Assembly (NCBI GenBank): GCA_947500965.1
Contig: CANMWW010000055.1
Span: 1 to 9,079 of the forward strand
DNA: 9,079 bases
Reading direction: 5' to 3'
Source of the DNA: Alphaproteobacteria bacterium
Lineage (GTDB): Bacteria; Pseudomonadota; Alphaproteobacteria; CACIAM-22H2
Part shown: one piece after another, positions 6,923-9,079 of the stretch
Layout: each line of letters opens with the position of its first letter
Position numbering within the stretch: position 1 is the first letter of the stretch
The notes under the pieces: model-generated
What the model was told of the DNA's origin: nothing
What the model saw: the letters and a program-made list of their open reading frames with translations, nothing else
Databases searched by the model: none
Made by a program: the position numbers and the translations under genes

Positions 6923-7627
6923 TCACACCGCCTTCGCCAGCGCGGCCGGCCTGCGTGCGCAGGCGAGCATGCGGTCGCGCTCGGCGAACCAGAGGTCCGC
7001 GTAGCCGCAGCGCGCGTATTCCGGGAAGTAGGGACCGCCATTGGTGTAGTGCAGGTTCGCGATCTCGCCTGCGGGGCGCGGCGGGTCGTAGTCGACGAGG
7101 TGGTTCCATTCCGGCGGCAGGCCGCCGATCTCGTGCTCGCCACGCAGCCAGCGGAACTGGTGAAGGTCGAGGCCCGATGCGTCGTTGACTGAACTTGCCG
7201 TGAGGCGGTCGCAGCAACGGTTGTTGAAGAGCATCAGGCTGGACCAGTTCTTCATCGGGTAGCGGGTCTGCGCCGCGCCGAGGAACTTCGAGGCCTCGCG
7301 CGGCGCGTGGTCGTGCCTGACCACCTGCACCGCGAGAGACGGATCCCGCATCGCCCAGAGCTCGGCGACGTCCCGCAGGAACAGCATGTCGCAGTCGAGG
7401 AACAGCGCCCATCCCTCGTGGCCGCAGAGATGGGGGACGAGGAACCGGGAGAAGGAGAAGTCGGTGGATTGCAGCGGGTGCCGCGGCCGGTGGAGCAGGC
7501 CGCCCAGGCCCGCCAGCGCCAGCGGAGCGATGGATACCGGCGCGCTCGCCCGCGCAAGGATGGAATGACAGAGGACGTGGTACGCGGCCGGTTCGCGCGG
7601 GTCGTAGCCGACGAAGATCCGGATCAC
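6923..7627 (-). CDS. GT-A (GT8-like) glycosyltransferase, first gene of the modification operon
   Basis: The protein has 234 residues from a GTG start at 7627, preceded by GGAG (complement of 7635-7638) with seven bases of spacing. The usual N-terminus of this group, I-F-V-G-Y-D-P-R-E at 4-12, begins right after it; the ATG 14 codons upstream would add an unrelated Arg-rich tail. F-L-D-C-D-M at 76-81 is a DxD motif that binds the metal and the nucleotide sugar in GT-A enzymes. S-T-D-F-S-F-S-R-F (54-62) and an L-H-Y-T-N-G-G near residue 200 fit the same group. There is no signal peptide or membrane helix, so it acts in the cytosol. It probably either builds or extends the glycan attached by the TPR transferases. 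It is the promoter-proximal gene, diverging from flagellin across 218 bp. Confidence 0.82.
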   Translation of the reverse strand: MIRIFVGYDPREPAAYHVLCHSILARASAPVSIAPLALAGLGGLLHRPRHPLQSTDFSFSRFLVPHLCGHEGWALFLDCDMLFLRDVAELWAMRDPSLAVQVVRHDHAPREASKFLGAAQTRYPMKNWSSLMLFNNRCCDRLTASSVNDASGLDLHQFRWLRGEHEIGGLPPEWNHLVDYDPPRPAGEIANLHYTNGGPYFPEYARCGYADLWFAERDRMLACARRPAALAKAV

Positions 7628-7697
7628 GACGCCGCTCCGCAGGCTGCGAAGCTGCCGCGTGCCCGGCAAACACCCGGATTCGGTGGGGTCAGGGGGC

Positions 7698-7713
7698 TGG
7701 CCCCGGGATTGAT
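7698..7713 (+). promoter_or_regulatory. Weak sigma-54-like promoter candidate for flagellin
   Basis: TGGCCCCGGGATTGAT matches the -24 TGGC and the -12 TTG at the right spacing, but the usually conserved C of the -12 GC is A. Late flagellar genes of many alphaproteobacteria use sigma-54, and this position would give a leader of about 120 nt. The mismatch at a key base keeps this tentative. Confidence 0.2.
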
Positions 7714-7783
7714 GGACCGAAAAGGACCAGACGCGGGCGGCCGGATCCTTGCCGGTCGCGACCCTCCATGGAATCCTGCGATC

Positions 7784-7800
7784 GTCCGCGATGGGCGGAC
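7784..7800 (+). promoter_or_regulatory. Flagellin leader hairpin 1
   Basis: GTCCGC (7784-7789) pairs with GCGGAC (7795-7800) around a five-base loop GATGG. Its top (CGC-GATGG-GCG) is nearly identical to that of the next hairpin, which suggests a repeated recognition element in the leader RNA. Confidence 0.5.
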
Positions 7801-7801
7801 T

Positions 7802-7818
7802 CCACGCGATGTGCGTGG
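7802..7818 (+). promoter_or_regulatory. Flagellin leader hairpin 2
   Basis: CCACGC (7802-7807) pairs with GCGTGG (7813-7818) around the loop GATGT. Outside it, GGA (7797-7799) could also pair with TCC (7819-7821), but this competes with hairpin 1, so the two may be alternative folds. The loop repeats the GATG of hairpin 1. Confidence 0.5.
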
Positions 7819-7822
7819 TCCA

Positions 7823-7837
7823 ACTCCAGGATGGAGT
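7823..7837 (+). promoter_or_regulatory. Flagellin leader hairpin 3, pairing the Shine-Dalgarno, with a GGA loop
   Basis: ACTCCA (7823-7828) pairs with TGGAGT (7832-7837) around a GGA loop. The right arm contains GGAG (7833-7836), the flagellin ribosome binding site nine bases before the ATG. An AGGA exposed in a loop beside a hidden Shine-Dalgarno is the kind of site bound by CsrA; FlbT of Caulobacter likewise acts on a flagellin leader. Which protein acts here, if any, is unknown. Confidence 0.5.
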
Positions 7838-7845
7838 GCGCCAAG

Positions 7846-8676
7846 ATGGCCCTCAACGTCATATCCAACTACGCTGCCAACGTCGCGCAGCGCTATCTCC
7901 AGAAAGCAGACTCCGAGGCGACACGCTCGGTGGCAAAGCTTGCCGCCGGCTCGCGCGTGCTCTCTGCGCGCGACGATGCGGCTTCGCTGGCCGTCGGCCT
8001 GTCGCTGAAGGCCGACGTGGTCAGCCTGAAGCAGGCCGCCGTCAATGTCGGCCAGGCGTCCTCGGTGATCCAGATCGCCGATGGCGCGATGTCGACGGTG
8101 ACCGACATCCTGCTGCGCATGAAGACGCTTTCCGTGCAAGCGGCGTCGGACCAGCTCGCGAGCACCCAGCGCACCATGCTGAACTCGGAATTCACCGAGC
8201 TCCTCAGCGAGGTCGATCGCGTCGCCGCGGTCACCAACTTCGACGGCCAGTCGCTGACCACCGGTTCGCTGTCCGGCACCGGCCTGAAGTTCCAGGTCGG
8301 CCATGCCAACACCGCGAACGACTCGATCGAGGTCAAGATCGACGGCATCGACACGACCGACCTGTCGGTGGCGGCCAAGGTCGTCAGCACCTACTCCGAC
8401 GCGACGACCGCGCTCGCCGCGATCAACACCGCGATCGACACGATCGCCACGTCGCGCGCGAAGCTCGGCGCCAGCCAGAACAGGCTCGAGTTCGCCGGAG
8501 CGAACATCGCGACGCAGATGGAGAACGCGGAGGCCGCGCGCTCCACGCTGATGGACCTCGACGTCGCGGCGGAGATGAGCAGCTTCACCTCCAACCAGAT
8601 CCTGCAGCAGGCCGGCGTGAGCATGCTCGCGCAGGCGAACCAGATGCCGCAGAACCTGCTGCGGCTCTTCCGCTGA
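7846..8676 (+). CDS. fliC: Flagellin, short form (D0/D1 domains, minimal variable region)
   Basis: This is the 276-residue structural subunit of the flagellar filament. The N-terminal D0/D1 region is typical: MALNVISN at 1-8, K-L-A-A-G-S-R-V at 31-38 with A-R-D-D-A-A-S-L-A at 41-49, and A-D-G-A-M at 78-82. The C-terminal part is equally clear: L-G-A-S-Q-N-R-L at 207-214, A-N-I-A-T-Q-M-E-N-A at 219-228, then A-Q-A-N-Q-M-P-Q-N at 262-270 and the final L-L-R-L-F-R. Only about residues 130-190 are variable, so outer D2/D3 domains are essentially absent. That stretch holds many Ser and Thr, candidate glycosylation sites. There are no cysteines. The start at 7846 has GGAG nine bases upstream; longer in-frame starts at 7768 and 7831 would add residues foreign to flagellins. 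Flagellins leave the cell through the type III flagellar export apparatus, so modification must precede export. Confidence 0.96.
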   Translation: MALNVISNYAANVAQRYLQKADSEATRSVAKLAAGSRVLSARDDAASLAVGLSLKADVVSLKQAAVNVGQASSVIQIADGAMSTVTDILLRMKTLSVQAASDQLASTQRTMLNSEFTELLSEVDRVAAVTNFDGQSLTTGSLSGTGLKFQVGHANTANDSIEVKIDGIDTTDLSVAAKVVSTYSDATTALAAINTAIDTIATSRAKLGASQNRLEFAGANIATQMENAEAARSTLMDLDVAAEMSSFTSNQILQQAGVSMLAQANQMPQNLLRLFR

Positions 8677-8709
8677 CGGCGGGGGTGCGACGCAGGACGT
8701 AGCGTAGTC

Positions 8710-8740
8710 CGTGCCGGGGGCGCGAGGCGCCTCCGGCACG
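8710..8740 (+). terminator. Strong hairpin between flagellin and flaG, without a U-tract
   Basis: Bases 8710-8723 pair with 8727-8740 in a 14-bp stem with one G-U pair and a GAG loop. No run of T follows, so it is not a classic intrinsic terminator. It may act as a partial terminator or as a 3' stabiliser of the flagellin mRNA, letting flagellin be made in large excess over FlaG. It sits 33 nt after the flagellin stop and 18 nt before the flaG start. Confidence 0.6.
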
Positions 8741-8758
8741 CCGACCTGGAGACCAGCG

Positions 8759-9079
8759 ATGGATTTCTCTTCGATCTCAGGAGCAGGGCTGGCCGCGTTG
8801 GCCGCGGCCGGCGCCGGGATTCGGAAGTCCGCCGCGCCGGCGCCCGACGCGCCGACCCCGGCTTCCGCCGAGGCGCCGCCGCCGCCATCGACGGGCAATT
8901 CGCCCGTCGCGCGCGCGCCGAAGCCGACGGTGACCGACGTGCAGACGCATTTCGACGCCATGACCAAGACCCTGGTCGCGAGCGTCGTCGACAGGGAGAC
9001 GGGATCCGTCGTGTCCGAGGTCCCGCCCGAGGCCCTGCGCATCCTCGCCCAGCGCACCGCGGAGTTCCGCGGCAAGATC
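8759..9079 (+). CDS. flaG: FlaG flagellar protein, N-terminal part (continues at base 1 if circular)
   Basis: The gene starts at ATG 8759, with GGAG at 8748-8751 seven bases upstream, and stays open for 107 codons to the window end. The remaining five residues and the stop are supplied by 128-145 once the terminal repeats are superimposed, giving 112 aa. Residues 8-20 are Ala/Gly-rich, residues 25-55 are a Pro/Ala-rich, probably disordered linker, and the FlaG fold starts near residue 58. There is no signal peptide, so export, if any, would be flagellar. It is 82 nt downstream of flagellin on the same strand, the common flagellin-flaG order. Confidence 0.88.
   Translation, partial: MDFSSISGAGLAALAAAGAGIRKSAAPAPDAPTPASAEAPPPPSTGNSPVARAPKPTVTDVQTHFDAMTKTLVASVVDRETGSVVSEVPPEALRILAQRTAEFRGKI
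8953..9079. repeat. Right copy of the 127-bp exact terminal direct repeat
   Basis: Identical to 1-127 with no mismatch. Removing one copy gives an 8952-bp circle in which flaG is uninterrupted. The repeat covers flaG codons 65-107 and carries no attachment-site, inverted-repeat or mobile-element features of its own. Confidence 0.97.

Larger units (their letters stand above)
7628..7845. promoter_or_regulatory. Divergent control region between the modification operon and flagellin
   Basis: This 218-bp non-coding stretch separates two divergent starts, so it must hold the flagellin promoter and probably that of the minus-strand operon. I see no convincing sigma-70 or sigma-28 boxes on either strand. 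One imperfect sigma-54-like site (7698-7713) points toward flagellin, and the last 62 bases carry three consecutive hairpins. No operator is recognised. Confidence 0.6.

Noticed and set aside
7650..7665. GGGCACG...GC sigma-54-like sequence on the minus strand before the GT8-like gene
   Set aside because: The distance between the GG and GC elements is one base short, which sigma-54 promoters do not tolerate well.
6921..7673. N-terminal extension of the FlmG-like gene by 251 codons
   Set aside because: It is an Arg/Pro-rich out-of-frame reading of the GT8-like gene; the TPR region begins only after the ATG at 6920.
7768..7845. 26-residue N-terminal extension of flagellin
   Set aside because: Flagellins start at the MALN-type N-terminus, which must be free for D0 packing; the extension is Cys/Arg-rich and covers the leader hairpins and the ribosome binding site.
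7624..9075. 483-codon open frame on the minus strand opposite flagellin and flaG
   Set aside because: It is antisense to two well-recognised genes and its product is low-complexity, rich in Arg, Gly and Ala, as expected from the complement of GC-rich coding DNA.
1..9079. Plasmid or phage identity suggested by the terminal repeat
   Set aside because: No replication initiator, partition, mobilisation, integrase, transposase, phage structural gene, iteron array or AT-rich origin is visible, so circularity alone does not support this. No tRNA, rRNA or CRISPR array was seen either.

Overview
The window is a GC-rich (visually about 70% GC) bacterial segment. It carries a flagellin gene, a flaG gene and a divergent set of genes that look like a flagellin glycosylation and methylation locus. 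The flagellin type (start MALNVISN, only 276 residues), the strongly G/C-ending codons and the TPR-fused glycosyltransferases suggest an alphaproteobacterium, perhaps of the Rhodospirillales/Acetobacterales. That placement is inference; there is no rRNA or marker gene to confirm it.

Ends: bases 1-127 are identical to bases 8953-9079. Joined there, the window closes into an 8952-bp circle and the split flaG gene becomes one intact 112-codon frame. No replication, partition, mobilisation, recombinase or transposase gene is visible. A tandem repeat, or a second flaG copy that closed the assembly graph, is therefore at least as likely as a true plasmid.

Layout: (1) 1-145, 3' part of flaG. (2) 146-385, no confident gene, one weak Ala/Pro-rich ORF at 159-389. 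(3) 386-721 (+), small lipoprotein with four cysteines in the mature part. (4) Minus-strand operon, read from right to left: GT8-like glycosyltransferase (7627-6923), FlmG-like TPR + GT-B glycosyltransferase (6920-5094), SPINDLY/OGT-type TPR glycosyltransferase with about 18 TPRs (5097-1957), class I methyltransferase (1928-1347), and a second methyltransferase (1252-743). The first three junctions are a 2-nt gap, a 4-nt overlap and a 28-nt gap, so one transcript is likely. (5) 7628-7845, divergent control region with a weak sigma-54-like site and three consecutive hairpins in the flagellin leader, the last of which pairs the flagellin Shine-Dalgarno sequence. (6) 7846-8676 (+), flagellin. (7) 8710-8740, a strong hairpin. 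(8) 8759 onward, flaG.

Working model (inference): the plus-strand genes make filament subunits and a filament-associated protein. The minus-strand genes add sugars to the subunit and methyl groups to the sugar or protein. The two TPR arrays would grip flagellin, as established for Caulobacter FlmG. No nucleotide-sugar synthesis genes are present, so the donor must be made elsewhere.
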